Shown: piece by piece, positions 44,043 through 52,726 of the stretch
Layout of the letters: each line of letters starts with the position of its first letter
Numbering within the stretch: the stretch's first letter is position 1
Notes under the pieces: model-generated
What the model saw: the letters and a program-made list of their open reading frames with translations, nothing else
Databases searched by the model: none
What the model was told of the DNA's origin: nothing
Program-made: the position numbers and the translations under genes
NCBI GenBank assembly: GCA_963668185.1
Contig: OY764162.1
Coordinates: 682,001-746,000 of the forward strand
Direction: 5' to 3'
From: G963668185 sp963668185
GTDB taxonomy: Bacteria; Chloroflexota; Dehalococcoidia; Lucifugimonadales; G963668185
DNA: 64,000 bases

Positions 44043-44918
44043 ATGCACTGTCACCAATGCGGTAGCGAAAACCCCGACGGCGCGCGGTTCTGCGGAAACT
44101 GCGGCGTTGGACTGGACGCCGGCCAGCCCCATCCTCACGAGGCCGGTCCCTCCATTGCCGGCCGCCCAGGCGCGGGAGACATCCCGCCGCGCGATCTCGG
44201 ACAGCTAATCTCGGCAACCTTCGCCGTGTATCGCCGCGCCGCCCTGCCGCTGTTCATCATCGCGCTCGTTCCGCAGGTCCCGAACATCTTCAACTTACAG
44301 CAAGAACCCATGTTGAGCCTTGTCTTGACCATCGCGGCGACCCTGCTCAGCATCGCCGCCGGCGCCGCGGGCGTCTTCTGCGTCGGCCATGCGCTGACAG
44401 GCCGCAGCACGGACGTACTCGACTGCTACGGCCGCGCCGTGAACGTCTTCCTACCCATGCTCGGCGTGGTCGTCATCGTCACGCTGGCGCTGGTCGGCTC
44501 GGCCATACTGATGCTGATCGTCATCGGCATACCCCTGTTCTTCTTCCTGCTCGTCATCTGGTCATTCGCCACACACGCCGTCGTGATCGAGAACAAAGGC
44601 GTATTCGCCGCCCTCGGTCGTAGCCGCGAGTTGGTGCGCGGCAACTGGTGGCGCGTCTTCGGCATCGGCCTCGTGTTCGTGCTCATCACGATTGCCCTTG
44701 TCGTGCCGGTCATAGTCCTTTCAATTATCGTCGAGCTGCTGTTCAATCCCAGTCTTCTCGTGTTCAACATCATCAGTGCGGTGACCGCAGCCCTGCTGGT
44801 TCCGCTCTGGCAGGTCGTCGGCACCCTGCTATACATCGACCTCCGCGTCCGCAAGGAAGGCTACGGCCTGCAGTCCCTCGCCGACGATCTCAGCCGCAGG
44901 CCGGGAGACGCCCGCTAA
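44043..44918 (+). CDS. Zinc-ribbon membrane protein
   Basis: This 291-residue protein starts with a zinc ribbon (CHQCGSENPDGARFCGNCGV, two CxxC pairs) and, after a proline-rich linker, has a membrane domain of six or so helices (LPLFIIALVPQVP through VVGTLLYIDLRVR). The membrane part resembles the glycerophosphodiester phosphodiesterase-associated membrane domain, with the segment NKGVFAALGRSRELVRGNWW typical of it. Function is unknown; the ribbon may mediate protein contacts. The phyH gene follows 40 bp later. Confidence 0.78.
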   Translation: MHCHQCGSENPDGARFCGNCGVGLDAGQPHPHEAGPSIAGRPGAGDIPPRDLGQLISATFAVYRRAALPLFIIALVPQVPNIFNLQQEPMLSLVLTIAATLLSIAAGAAGVFCVGHALTGRSTDVLDCYGRAVNVFLPMLGVVVIVTLALVGSAILMLIVIGIPLFFFLLVIWSFATHAVVIENKGVFAALGRSRELVRGNWWRVFGIGLVFVLITIALVVPVIVLSIIVELLFNPSLLVFNIISAVTAALLVPLWQVVGTLLYIDLRVRKEGYGLQSLADDLSRRPGDAR

Positions 44919-44958
44919 CGCTAGGAATCCGAATACGCCCGCCAGGAGAAGCCAACCC

Positions 44959-45714
44959 ATGAACGACCATGAGCGCTACCTGTTCGACCTCAACGGCTAT
45001 CTCGTCGTGCCCAACGCGCTGACCGCGGACCAGGCCGCGCGGCTCAACAGCGTCCTTGATGAGCACATCGCCGCCGAGTGCCCGCCGGACATGCGCACGC
45101 ACAGGTTCGTGCCCCTGCTCGAATGGTCTCAGGACTACCGCGACCTCATAGACAACCCATCCGTGAAGGGCCACCTGGTTGAGCTTCTGGGCGAACAGTT
45201 CCGGCTCGACCACGTCTATCTGGACGTCATCAGGTCGGGCAAAGGCCCGATCGGGACCAGCCTTCACGGCGGCGCAGTCCCCTACAACCCCACGCACTAC
45301 TACCACTTCCAGGACGGGATGATGCACAACGGCCTTTCCGTGGTCGCCTACAACCTCAAGGACGTGGGCCCGATGGACGGCGGCTTCGGATGCGTGCCCG
45401 GCTCGCACAAGAGCAACTACAAGTTCCCGGACGAATGGAGGGAGATGGAAGAGCCGGGCCCGTTCGTGGAGCGCGTCACCGGCCCGGCGGGCACCGCCAT
45501 CCTGTTCACCGAGGCGCTCACCCACGGCACCCTGCCCTGGAAGGGCGCCGACGAGCGCCGCACCATCTTCTTCAAGTACAGCCCGAACCCGCTCTCATGG
45601 TCGGCTACCTTCCTCGACCCCAACGACTACGAAGACCTCACGGACGCCCAACGCGCCATCCTCGAAGGCCCCAACGCCCGCTACCGATACAGGTACCAGC
45701 CCGATTCCACGTAG
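44959..45714 (+). CDS. Phytanoyl-CoA dioxygenase (PhyH) family protein
   Basis: This 251-residue Fe(II)/2-oxoglutarate dioxygenase begins with FDLNGYLVVPNALTADQAARL, a typical PhyH start. Metal ligands probably lie in the SLHGGAVPYNPTHYYHFQDG segment and in EALTHGTLPWKG, where the second histidine is followed by RRTIFFKYSP with the 2-oxoglutarate-binding arginine. The family hydroxylates diverse small molecules; substrate is unknown. AGGAG precedes the ATG. Its neighbour upstream is the zinc-ribbon membrane protein. Confidence 0.88.
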   Translation: MNDHERYLFDLNGYLVVPNALTADQAARLNSVLDEHIAAECPPDMRTHRFVPLLEWSQDYRDLIDNPSVKGHLVELLGEQFRLDHVYLDVIRSGKGPIGTSLHGGAVPYNPTHYYHFQDGMMHNGLSVVAYNLKDVGPMDGGFGCVPGSHKSNYKFPDEWREMEEPGPFVERVTGPAGTAILFTEALTHGTLPWKGADERRTIFFKYSPNPLSWSATFLDPNDYEDLTDAQRAILEGPNARYRYRYQPDST

Positions 45715-45844
45715 GGCCGGTGTGCGGGCGGCGGCCGCCCTCCCTGTCGTTCCGAGTCTCCCGAGGAACCTCTAACGAGGTCACTGCAAACGACCTACTC
45801 CGTAACTCGCGCCAGCAAGGCCGCTCAACGCCGTCTTGAGGAAG

Positions 45845-45985
45845 TTAAGAAGAGGGCTTAGGCGGAGGGCCGGGAGGCTTACCTGTACTTTTCTCGGGCA
45901 GTGGCGGCCTGGTTCTCGGGCCTGTACCTGTCTTCACGGCTGTTCCTGGCCGAGGTTTACTCGATGCATTGTCATTGCGTGCCAT
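45845..45985 (-). CDS. 46-residue proline-rich basic protein
   Basis: The frame MARNDNASSKPRPGTAVKTG to PKPSS is preceded by GGAGG 7 nt before ATG. Proline, lysine and threonine dominate (TGTGPRTRPPLPEKSTGKPP). It starts 32 bp after the stop of the membrane protein gene at 46018-46563 on the same strand, so the two could be one transcript. Too short for family assignment; coding is supported only by ribosome site and position. Confidence 0.4.
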   Translation of the reverse strand: MARNDNASSKPRPGTAVKTGTGPRTRPPLPEKSTGKPPGPPPKPSS

Positions 45986-46017
45986 TGTCCAGCCTCCAAT
46001 TGAGGGAGTGACTACTC

Positions 46018-46563
46018 CTAGTGATGATTAACAATATCATAAATGGACGTTGCAGACCATCCTTCCGCAGATCTGGAGTCTTTTCGGTAACTCGGATTAC
46101 GGAAAAAACTGTATACGAGTACCGACTCAACACTGGACGTCACTATGAACTCGGCAATTTCATGATGAGTCTCACCCGGCTCCACTATCATCTCATCTTG
46201 ACTCCAAGCGCGTTCAATTCTGTTGAGTATCTTCCACTGTAAGTCTTTCTGTTCTTGATTATCGAAAACCTGCGTGTAGATCCGTTCAACCTCGGAGTCT
46301 GATACTGGCGAAACCTGCTGTATTGAGAACTCTCCCTCGTTTAATGCAATGCTAACTCTGGAAGTGTTACTCAAAGCTACGTCAACTGCAATATGTACAT
46401 ACTGGGAGCCAACAGGTCTGTGAGAGATGCTGTGTGTTACCGTCAAATGAGGCTCAAAGGGCCGAAACACCTGAAACCTGCGTAGCGCAAAGTATCCGCC
46501 AACAATTATCGCTGCTGTAGTGGCAACAGCTTGTACTGTCTGCGCTATGTTGATTACTTCCAC
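46018..46563 (-). CDS. Membrane-anchored protein, unknown
   Basis: This 181-residue protein has a hydrophobic N-terminal segment (AVATTAAIIVGGYFALRRFQ, about residues 12-31) and a beta-rich domain (PHLTVTHSISHRPVGSQYVH, then VDVALSNTSRVSIALNEGEF). Composition is much A+T-richer than the surrounding core genes. It lies beside the restriction-modification locus, consistent with a transferred accessory region. No family recognised. Confidence 0.65.
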   Translation of the reverse strand: MEVINIAQTVQAVATTAAIIVGGYFALRRFQVFRPFEPHLTVTHSISHRPVGSQYVHIAVDVALSNTSRVSIALNEGEFSIQQVSPVSDSEVERIYTQVFDNQEQKDLQWKILNRIERAWSQDEMIVEPGETHHEIAEFIVTSSVESVLVYSFFRNPSYRKDSRSAEGWSATSIYDIVNHH

Positions 46564-46665
46564 GGCTCTTCAGTCAACGGCTGATTGAACGATACACTTT
46601 CTAGGATTGTAGCTCATTGCGTCTGTCAGCATGCCGCATAGTACAGTGAGACCAGCCCACACCCC

Positions 46666-47982
46666 CTACCCCACCGGCCACCCGCCGTGCGCCGTGATTG
46701 CCTCGTCGATGCGCGCCATCAGACGCGGCGTCTCCGCCAGTGCCGCGCACACCCGCTGGTAGTGCGCTATGTCGTCGTAAGTTAGGGTGCGCCGCCTGCG
46801 GTCTTTGAGCCACTTCTCTGCCGAACGGTAGCCCCCGATCGTGAACCCCCACGTCTCCGGCGACACCCCCTCGAAGTACTGGCCCCCGTTGATGTACACC
46901 CGCCCGCCATTCGCTTCCGTCGGAGGGGCGTACCGCACCTTGTCCACGCGGTTGTCCCCCGCCTCCGGGAACGACGGCCTCTCCTCGCCCTCCGCCTCCA
47001 TCAGGTGCAGCGACGCCAGCCGCCCGCCAATCCCCACGAGCGCCGCGAACAGTTCGCGACTGCCCGTCAACGGAACCCTCGGAAAGTCCGACTTCAGAAA
47101 GTCCGCGTACCGTCGCCGGTACTCCGGGCTGTGCAGCACCGCGTAGATGTAATGGAAGACGTCTTCCGGCCCGAAAGTAGTCTGAAGGTCGCCGGGCCCG
47201 TCCGCCGTGAAGCTGAGGCCGAGCTTGGATCCCAGAGCCTGCACGAACCCATCGCTGAGGTTTGGATTGCGTTCGGATACAAATTGGCTCTGGCTTGGCG
47301 CAGAGTGTATGTACAGTGGAAACAGGCAATTCCCGCCGCGTCTGAACAGGTTGAAGTCTGAGGTAGCCTTAGCAATGAAGCATACGTCCCACGACTCCGA
47401 TCCAATCACTTGACCGGCCCGGCCTATGCACAGTCCCACGTTCGGCCCGGCCAGCATGTGGCGCATCACTCCCGGACGCGGCATACAAATGAATCCGCGC
47501 GTCTGACCGGTGTAATACGTCCACCGCCTGTCGAACGGCCTGTACAGGATTGGTTTTACGTACTCGTCGGCTTCCGGGTGTGAGTTGATGTCTCCTTGTG
47601 CCCAGCTAACTTTCCAGTCTCTGGCATCCCTTCCCAGATTGAACCGCTCTCGCGCTTTCTCTTCCGAAAGCTCCGCGAACTCGGCGGCCACCTGCTTCAT
47701 CTGTTCCCGTGACCACTGCACCGCGAGCTTGTCCCTGGCCGTCACGATTCCAACGGAGTTGTTGGGAAACACCTCTGGGATCGCCCATCCCGCCTCATAC
47801 TCTTCGGCCAGCGCCTCGTCCCTCGGAACGAACAGGTAGAGTGGCTCCTTGGGCGAAAGCTCGACCCATGGGGTTGAATCTACGTCGTTCGACACGAGCC
47901 AGTTGTACTTGCCGCCATTCGGCTCTCCTTCCCTTTCTCCCCATATGCTCGCATAGAACATATGTGGGAGGGGGGGGGGGTG
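46666..47982 (-). CDS. C-terminal part of type ISP-like restriction-modification enzyme (out of frame with N-terminal part)
   Basis: This frame continues the methyltransferase gene upstream after the 11-G tract: HMFYASIWGEREGEPNGGKY and then a domain typical of the target-recognition C-terminus of type ISP/IIG enzymes (YVKPILYRPFDRRWTYYTGQ, MPRPGVMRHML, VFHYIYAVLHSPEYRRRYAD). The open frame runs to 48057, but similarity starts only at the tract. Joined with the N-terminal part, the enzyme would be 1079 residues. Alone, without its own ribosome site, it is probably not translated. Confidence 0.8.
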   Translation of the reverse strand, partial: HPPPLPHMFYASIWGEREGEPNGGKYNWLVSNDVDSTPWVELSPKEPLYLFVPRDEALAEEYEAGWAIPEVFPNNSVGIVTARDKLAVQWSREQMKQVAAEFAELSEEKARERFNLGRDARDWKVSWAQGDINSHPEADEYVKPILYRPFDRRWTYYTGQTRGFICMPRPGVMRHMLAGPNVGLCIGRAGQVIGSESWDVCFIAKATSDFNLFRRGGNCLFPLYIHSAPSQSQFVSERNPNLSDGFVQALGSKLGLSFTADGPGDLQTTFGPEDVFHYIYAVLHSPEYRRRYADFLKSDFPRVPLTGSRELFAALVGIGGRLASLHLMEAEGEERPSFPEAGDNRVDKVRYAPPTEANGGRVYINGGQYFEGVSPETWGFTIGGYRSAEKWLKDRRRRTLTYDDIAHYQRVCAALAETPRLMARIDEAITAHGGWPVG

Positions 47983-49906
47983 AACCAGACCGCCAGTCTG
48001 CCCGCTTGACGAACAGCCCGATCGCCACGCCCTGCTGGATGTCGAACACGTTCTCATCCGCGCCCCCTTCCGGCGTCCGCTCCTTCTTCCTCGCGTTCCC
48101 GTGTAGGTCCAGCAGGTATATCTCGTCGAATGCCTCCATCAGGCTCTGCCGCATCCCACGGAACGTGGGGTTGTCCAGGTAGCTGTGGTTCGTGACGAAG
48201 CCCAGCACACCCTCGCCCGTCTGCTCGATTTTCCACTGCGCGAACCGGATGAACTTCACGTAGTCGTCGTTCAGCCACTTTGGATTGCGCTCCCCCAGCG
48301 GCGCCCCATCGACCTCGAAGTAGTTGGCTGTGCTCTTCTCACCGTCCCTGCCGCGCATCAGGCCCGTTATCCAGTCGCCCGCGTTCGCGGAGTGCCCGGA
48401 GTAAGGCGGATTCCCAAGCACCACCATCACCGGCTTCTCGCGCTTCACTTCGTCGGCGCTTCGGGACTCGCGGGCGATCTCGTGGGCGAACAGCGGCCCC
48501 GTGGCCGACTCGTGCGCTTCTTCGAGCGCGTTCGTAAGGAACACGTTCAGCCGCCGGCCCTCCGGCATCGCGAACCCGGACTCCGGCCCCGCGATCTCCA
48601 GCGCAAGCTTCAGGTGGCATATCGCGTACGGCGCCATCAGCAGCTCGAACCCGAACAACCTCGGCAGAAGGTGTTCTTGTACGTACTCCGGCCATGCGCC
48701 CGCCAGCCCCTTCCCGTGCACCGTCTCCCTGATGTTCGCCGCCACCTCTCTCAGGAAAGTGCCCGTGCCCGTAGCCGGGTCCAGAATCAGCACGCGCGGG
48801 GTGGCTGCTTGACCATCCGCGGACTCAATGACCTCGGTATCGGCAAGGCCGTCCGTCAGCCCGAACTTGCCTCGCAGTATCCGATCTACACTGCGCACGA
48901 TGTAAGAAACGACCGGTTCCGGTGTGTAATAGACTCCTCGCATCTCCCGAAGTTCATAGTCGTAAGCTGTCAAGAAATCCTCGTAGAAGTGGACTACCGG
49001 GTCCCGGCCGACCGTCGAGCTGCCAAAGTTCTCGAGTATCGCCTCCATGTCGGCGCGGTCGAGCAGCCGCGCGAGGTCGTCCACGACCCACGCGGTGCGC
49101 GGGTCGATCCCCGGCCCGGCGATCTGCCCGAACACCGCCTGCAAAAACGGCGTCGTCTCCGCAAACACCGCCGACTGCCGCGTGAACGGCCCACTGCCGG
49201 AGAGGTCATGGCGGCACCGCGCCGCGAACAGTCCGTACGCCGCCGTCTGCGCCTGCAGGTCCGCGAACTCCAGGTAGTTGAGATCGCCGATCAGCACCTC
49301 GCGGTAAGCGTCCAGCAAATCGCCGAGCGGCCCGGAGAAGCCCTCGCTGGCGAAGATGCTTACCACGCCGTTACGCAGCAGCCTCGCCTTGCCCGCCATC
49401 CGCCTTGCAAGATCGCGGGAGTTGTCGACCACCGGCGCGTCGGCATCGAAGAACGCGGCCAGCAGGTCCGCGACTTCACCCGCGCCCGCGCCGTCGTACC
49501 TCAAGCCGCCCTGCCCGTCCGAGCGTCCCGCCCGCGCCGCGTCGCCGCGCAACTCGCCGTCCACGTACCAGCGAAACTCCACGTAGTCGGTCAGCACCAG
49601 GTTCGGCAGCCCATCGCGGTAGCGCCTGAGTTGCTCGCTGCCCTCGACGCTGTCCAGGTCCGCGCCGACGTCCTTGCACTCGACGTGCCCTATCGGCACG
49701 CCGTCGCGCTCCACGATGAAGTCCGGCGCGCCGCACGCCACCTGCGAAGGCTCGTTCAGCGCCGTCACCCCGTCGCCGCCCAGCGCCTCCAGCAGCGTCT
49801 TGAGAAACGGGCGGTAGCTGTGCTCCGTCGCCTGCCCGGTAGCCCGCGTCCCCGACACCTCCCTCACGTACGCCCGCAGCGCCGCGCTCTGTCCCTGATT
49901 GGTCAA
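47795..49906 (-). CDS. N-terminal part of type ISP-like restriction-modification enzyme (nuclease and N6-adenine methyltransferase)
   Basis: Residues to about 125 contain a PD-(D/E)xK-like nuclease core (PDFIVERDGVPIGHVECKDV). The methyltransferase has the SAM motif LDPATGTGTFLREVA and catalytic NPPY in VVLGNPPYSGHS, so it is a gamma-class N6-adenine enzyme. No helicase domain is present, so it is nearer type IIG or short ISP than LlaGI. At codon 642 the frame enters an 11-C run and then reads 60 unrelated residues before stopping at 47795; with 10 or 13 C it would join the downstream specificity domain. TTG 49906 has AAGGA upstream. Confidence 0.85.
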   Translation of the reverse strand: MTNQGQSAALRAYVREVSGTRATGQATEHSYRPFLKTLLEALGGDGVTALNEPSQVACGAPDFIVERDGVPIGHVECKDVGADLDSVEGSEQLRRYRDGLPNLVLTDYVEFRWYVDGELRGDAARAGRSDGQGGLRYDGAGAGEVADLLAAFFDADAPVVDNSRDLARRMAGKARLLRNGVVSIFASEGFSGPLGDLLDAYREVLIGDLNYLEFADLQAQTAAYGLFAARCRHDLSGSGPFTRQSAVFAETTPFLQAVFGQIAGPGIDPRTAWVVDDLARLLDRADMEAILENFGSSTVGRDPVVHFYEDFLTAYDYELREMRGVYYTPEPVVSYIVRSVDRILRGKFGLTDGLADTEVIESADGQAATPRVLILDPATGTGTFLREVAANIRETVHGKGLAGAWPEYVQEHLLPRLFGFELLMAPYAICHLKLALEIAGPESGFAMPEGRRLNVFLTNALEEAHESATGPLFAHEIARESRSADEVKREKPVMVVLGNPPYSGHSANAGDWITGLMRGRDGEKSTANYFEVDGAPLGERNPKWLNDDYVKFIRFAQWKIEQTGEGVLGFVTNHSYLDNPTFRGMRQSLMEAFDEIYLLDLHGNARKKERTPEGGADENVFDIQQGVAIGLFVKRADWRSGSPPPPPTYVLCEHMGRKGRRAEWRQVQLARVERRRFNPMGRAFAQGATLPVRSEGRGAGRRV
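47970..47980. repeat. 11-G homopolymer at the break in the restriction-modification gene
   Basis: Eleven G on the plus strand (C on the coding strand) mark exactly the point where the reading frame changes. Removing one base restores 1079 codons. Such tracts are typical slipped-strand phase switches, but also typical sequencing-error sites. Confidence 0.85.
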
Positions 49907-50004
49907 TTCACACTGTCCTTAAGCATTGTCATTCGCCCAATTCTAACCCTGACCGGCTATAGCGCCGACCTCGGCCGCTGGTGAGGCCGTTCGGCGGGAG
50001 ATCT

Positions 50005-50039
50005 GTCTCATTTTGTCTCATATCGTCTCATGCAGTCAT
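50005..50039. promoter_or_regulatory. 10-bp-spaced direct repeats (operator-like)
   Basis: GTCTCAT occurs at 50005, 50015 and 50025, with degenerate GTCAT at 50035. The exact 10-bp step puts every copy on one face of the helix. The array lies between the divergent restriction-modification gene (49906) and aroKB (50111). Confidence 0.5.
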
Positions 50040-50110
50040 AATAGCACCGTTGTTCGCAGAAGGGAAGGGATCGTTCAGGCTGGTCCCGCCTCGGTTACAA
50101 TGGCAACCCT

Positions 50111-51760
50111 ATGAACGCCGTTCCTAAAGCGAACATCTTCCTGACCGGCTTCTCCGGCTCCGGCAAGTCCGCGGCCGGAAGCGCCGTCGCCCGGCGGCTC
50201 GGCTGGACCTTCGTGGACATCGACGCCGAGATCGTCCGGTCGCAGGGCATGTCCATTGCGGACCTGTTCAGCCGGCACGGAGAGGCCCGATTCCGCGAGC
50301 TCGAACGCGAGGCGCTGGCCGCCGTCTGCGAGAACGACCGGCAGGTCGTCTCCACCGGCGGCGGCGTGGCCGCGGACGCGCGCAACCGCGATCTGATGCG
50401 AGCCTCGGGCCTGGTCGTGTGCCTGGAGGTCGCGCCCGAAACGCTCCACCAGCGCCTCATCGACCAGGCAGCGGGCACTGGCGAGGCCGAGGTCAGGCCG
50501 ATGCTGGCCGGGGCCGATCCGCTCGCCCGCATCCGTGACCTCAAGGCCCAGCGCCAGCCCGCCTACGCAATGGCGGACTGGATAGTCCAGACGGACCGGC
50601 TCGACATCCCGGACGTAGCGGAAGAGGTGGTCCGGTTCTGGGAGCGGGCGGTCGCCGCGCCCTCCAGGTTTCCCGACGCCTCCTCGGTCGTAAGGGTCGC
50701 TTCCGGCGACTACCCCGTCTGGGTGGGATGGGGCAACATCGCCGGCCTCGGAGAGCGGGCCGCCGAACTCGTGTCCCCTTCCGCGGCGTACGTCATCACG
50801 GACGGGGGCGCATTCACGCACGGGCGTGCCGCGCAGGCGTCGCTCGAAGCCGCGGGCGTCCCCGCTCACCTGCTACAGCTTCCCCAGGGCGAGTCCTCGA
50901 AGGCGCTCGGCACCGTCAGCGTCATCTACAACTGGCTGGCCGGCCTCCGCGCCACTCGCGGCGACCTCGTGCTGGCCGTTGGCGGCGGCGTGGTGGGCGA
51001 CGTGGCCGGGTTCGCCGCCGCGACTTACCTGCGGGGAATGCCGTTCGCGCAGGTGCCCACCAGCATGCTCGCCATGATGGACTCCTCCATCGGGGGAAAG
51101 ACAGGGGTGGACCTTCCCGAGGGCAAGAACCTCGTCGGCGCATTCCACCAGCCGAGGTTCGTTCTCGCCGACGTGGGGACGCTGGGCACCCTGCCCCACC
51201 GCGAGCTGGTCTCCGGCTGGGCCGAGGCCATCAAGCACGGCCTGATCCTCGACGAGCCACTCCTTTCGACCTTCGAAGAGCGCGCCGGCGAGATCATGGC
51301 CCTCGACCGCGACACCGCGACCGACGCCATACGACGAAGCATCGCCGTCAAGGCGGACGTCGTGTCGCGCGACGAGAAGGAAACGCTCGGCATCCGGACG
51401 CTGCTCAACTACGGCCATACCATAGGACATGCGCTCGAAGCCGCCACCGGATACACAAGGTTCCTGCACGGCGAGGCCGTGAGCATCGGCATGATGGGCG
51501 CCGCCGACATCGGCATGAACATGGGACTGCTATCCGGCGAAGCCGTCGATCGCCAGCGCCGCATCCTCCAGGACTTCGGCCTTCCCCTGTCCTGCGGCCC
51601 GATCGACGTCGAAGCGCTCCACAACGCCATGCGCATGGATAAGAAGACGGAGGGCAGTTCGATCCGCTGGGTGCTGCTCGACGGCATCGGCAACGCCGTC
51701 ACCCGCAACGACGTACCCGACGAAATCGTCCGTAACGCCGTCTCCCGCCTCCTTGCCTAA
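50111..51760 (+). CDS. aroKB: Shikimate kinase / 3-dehydroquinate synthase fusion
   Basis: This 549-residue protein joins two shikimate-pathway enzymes. Residues 1 to about 175 are AroK: P-loop GFSGSGKS (13-20), DIDAEIVRSQG, and STGGGVAAD. From about 190 it is AroB: VLAVGGGVVGDVAGFAAATY, MDSSIGGKTGVDLPEGKNLV and ELVSGWAEAIKHGLI with the zinc-binding residues, then LNYGHTIGHALE. Both active sites look intact. The reverse order of reactions (steps 5 and 2) rules out direct channelling. aroC and aroE lie elsewhere in the window. Confidence 0.95.
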   Translation: MNAVPKANIFLTGFSGSGKSAAGSAVARRLGWTFVDIDAEIVRSQGMSIADLFSRHGEARFRELEREALAAVCENDRQVVSTGGGVAADARNRDLMRASGLVVCLEVAPETLHQRLIDQAAGTGEAEVRPMLAGADPLARIRDLKAQRQPAYAMADWIVQTDRLDIPDVAEEVVRFWERAVAAPSRFPDASSVVRVASGDYPVWVGWGNIAGLGERAAELVSPSAAYVITDGGAFTHGRAAQASLEAAGVPAHLLQLPQGESSKALGTVSVIYNWLAGLRATRGDLVLAVGGGVVGDVAGFAAATYLRGMPFAQVPTSMLAMMDSSIGGKTGVDLPEGKNLVGAFHQPRFVLADVGTLGTLPHRELVSGWAEAIKHGLILDEPLLSTFEERAGEIMALDRDTATDAIRRSIAVKADVVSRDEKETLGIRTLLNYGHTIGHALEAATGYTRFLHGEAVSIGMMGAADIGMNMGLLSGEAVDRQRRILQDFGLPLSCGPIDVEALHNAMRMDKKTEGSSIRWVLLDGIGNAVTRNDVPDEIVRNAVSRLLA

Positions 51761-51803
51761 CCGCAGCAAGACGGCCCTGAAAACAGGGGCTGTTCATTTC
51801 CCG

Positions 51804-51827
51804 CTCACCCTGAGCTTGTCGAAGAAC
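51804..51827. repeat. Dispersed repeat, family D
   Basis: CTCACCCTGAGCTTGTCGAA then GAAC; a degenerate copy of the repeat at 42336, 44 bp after aroKB. Confidence 0.65.
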
Positions 51828-51852
51828 ATGGAAAAGTGTCTTTCTCTGACCC

Positions 51853-51874
51853 CTTCCCCAGTCTGCTGGGGAAG
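51853..51874. repeat. Dispersed hairpin repeat, family A
   Basis: Perfect 9-bp stem CTTCCCCAG/CTGGGGAAG with TCTG loop, immediately before the tauE start, whose ribosome site may come from the right arm. Confidence 0.8.
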
Positions 51875-51880
51875 GTTGGG

Positions 51881-52726
51881 ATGGGGTTCGGCGACCCCAT
51901 GACATGGCTCTGGTTCGTCCTGCTCGGCCTCGGAGCGGGGTCTTACGGGGTGATCGTCGGCGCAGGAGGCGGCTTCATCATCGTCCCGATCCTCATCACC
52001 TTCTTCGAGTACGATTCGAAGATCGCCGCCGGCACCTCCCTGGCGCTGGTGGCCGTCAACGGCATTTCAGGTTCCATCGTCTACCTCAGGTCCGGCCTGG
52101 TGGACCGCCGCAGCGCGCTCTTGTTCGCCGCCGCCGCCCTGCCCGGCTCGGCGCTCGCGCCGTTTGCCCTGAAGCGCGTTCCGGGCGAAGGCTTCATGCT
52201 GGCGTTCGGTATTCTCCTGCTGGGCCTCGCACTGCACACCATCCTCCGGCGCTCGGACGTCGAAGCGCCTGCCGAGTCCTCTCCGGCGTCCGGCCCGGCC
52301 TGGCTGCTCTTTGCCGGGAGGCGCATCCGGGCCGACGACGGCACGGAGTACCGGTACCGCTTCAGCGAGACGCTGGCCGCGCTCGTCAACATCGTGCTGG
52401 GCTTCATCTCCAGCTTCTTCGGAGTGGGCGCCGGCTTCCTCCGAACGCCGCTGCTGATCGCCTTCTTCCGCTTTCCGGCCAAGATCGCCGCCGCGACGTC
52501 GATATGCGCCCTCGCGGTCTATTCGACCGCCGGCACAGGGGCGCACGCCTCGCTGTCGCACGTCGAGTGGTACCCTGCGTTCGTGGGCATCGGAGCCGGA
52601 ATGATCGCTGGAGGGCAGCTTGGAGCGCGGATCGGCACACGCCTGAAAGGCCCCTGGATCGTGCGCCTGCTGGTGCTCCTTCTGGCCGCGCTGGGCGTGA
52701 GGCTGATCGTGGAGGCGCTGCTTTGA
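51881..52726 (+). CDS. TauE/SafE-family (TSUP) anion exporter
   Basis: This 281-residue membrane protein has the two TauE repeats of the family: first YGVIVGAGGGFIIVPILITF then NIVLGFISSFFGVGAGFLRTPLL, each followed by ATSICALAV-type or GTSLALVAVN segments. Eight or so helices are expected. The family exports sulfite, sulfoacetate or related organic sulfur anions. Starts at 51836, 51881 and 51899 are possible; the first would translate the family A repeat, so I prefer 51881. It overlaps tgt by four bases. Export of sulfite from sulfonate breakdown would suit the ComD/E-like enzyme at 2146-3940. Confidence 0.88.
   Translation: MGFGDPMTWLWFVLLGLGAGSYGVIVGAGGGFIIVPILITFFEYDSKIAAGTSLALVAVNGISGSIVYLRSGLVDRRSALLFAAAALPGSALAPFALKRVPGEGFMLAFGILLLGLALHTILRRSDVEAPAESSPASGPAWLLFAGRRIRADDGTEYRYRFSETLAALVNIVLGFISSFFGVGAGFLRTPLLIAFFRFPAKIAAATSICALAVYSTAGTGAHASLSHVEWYPAFVGIGAGMIAGGQLGARIGTRLKGPWIVRLLVLLLAALGVRLIVEALL

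Noticed and set aside
45714..45844. Another dispersed repeat around GTTCCGAG...CGAGGAAC
   Set aside because: Only one copy was found in the window, so it cannot be called dispersed.
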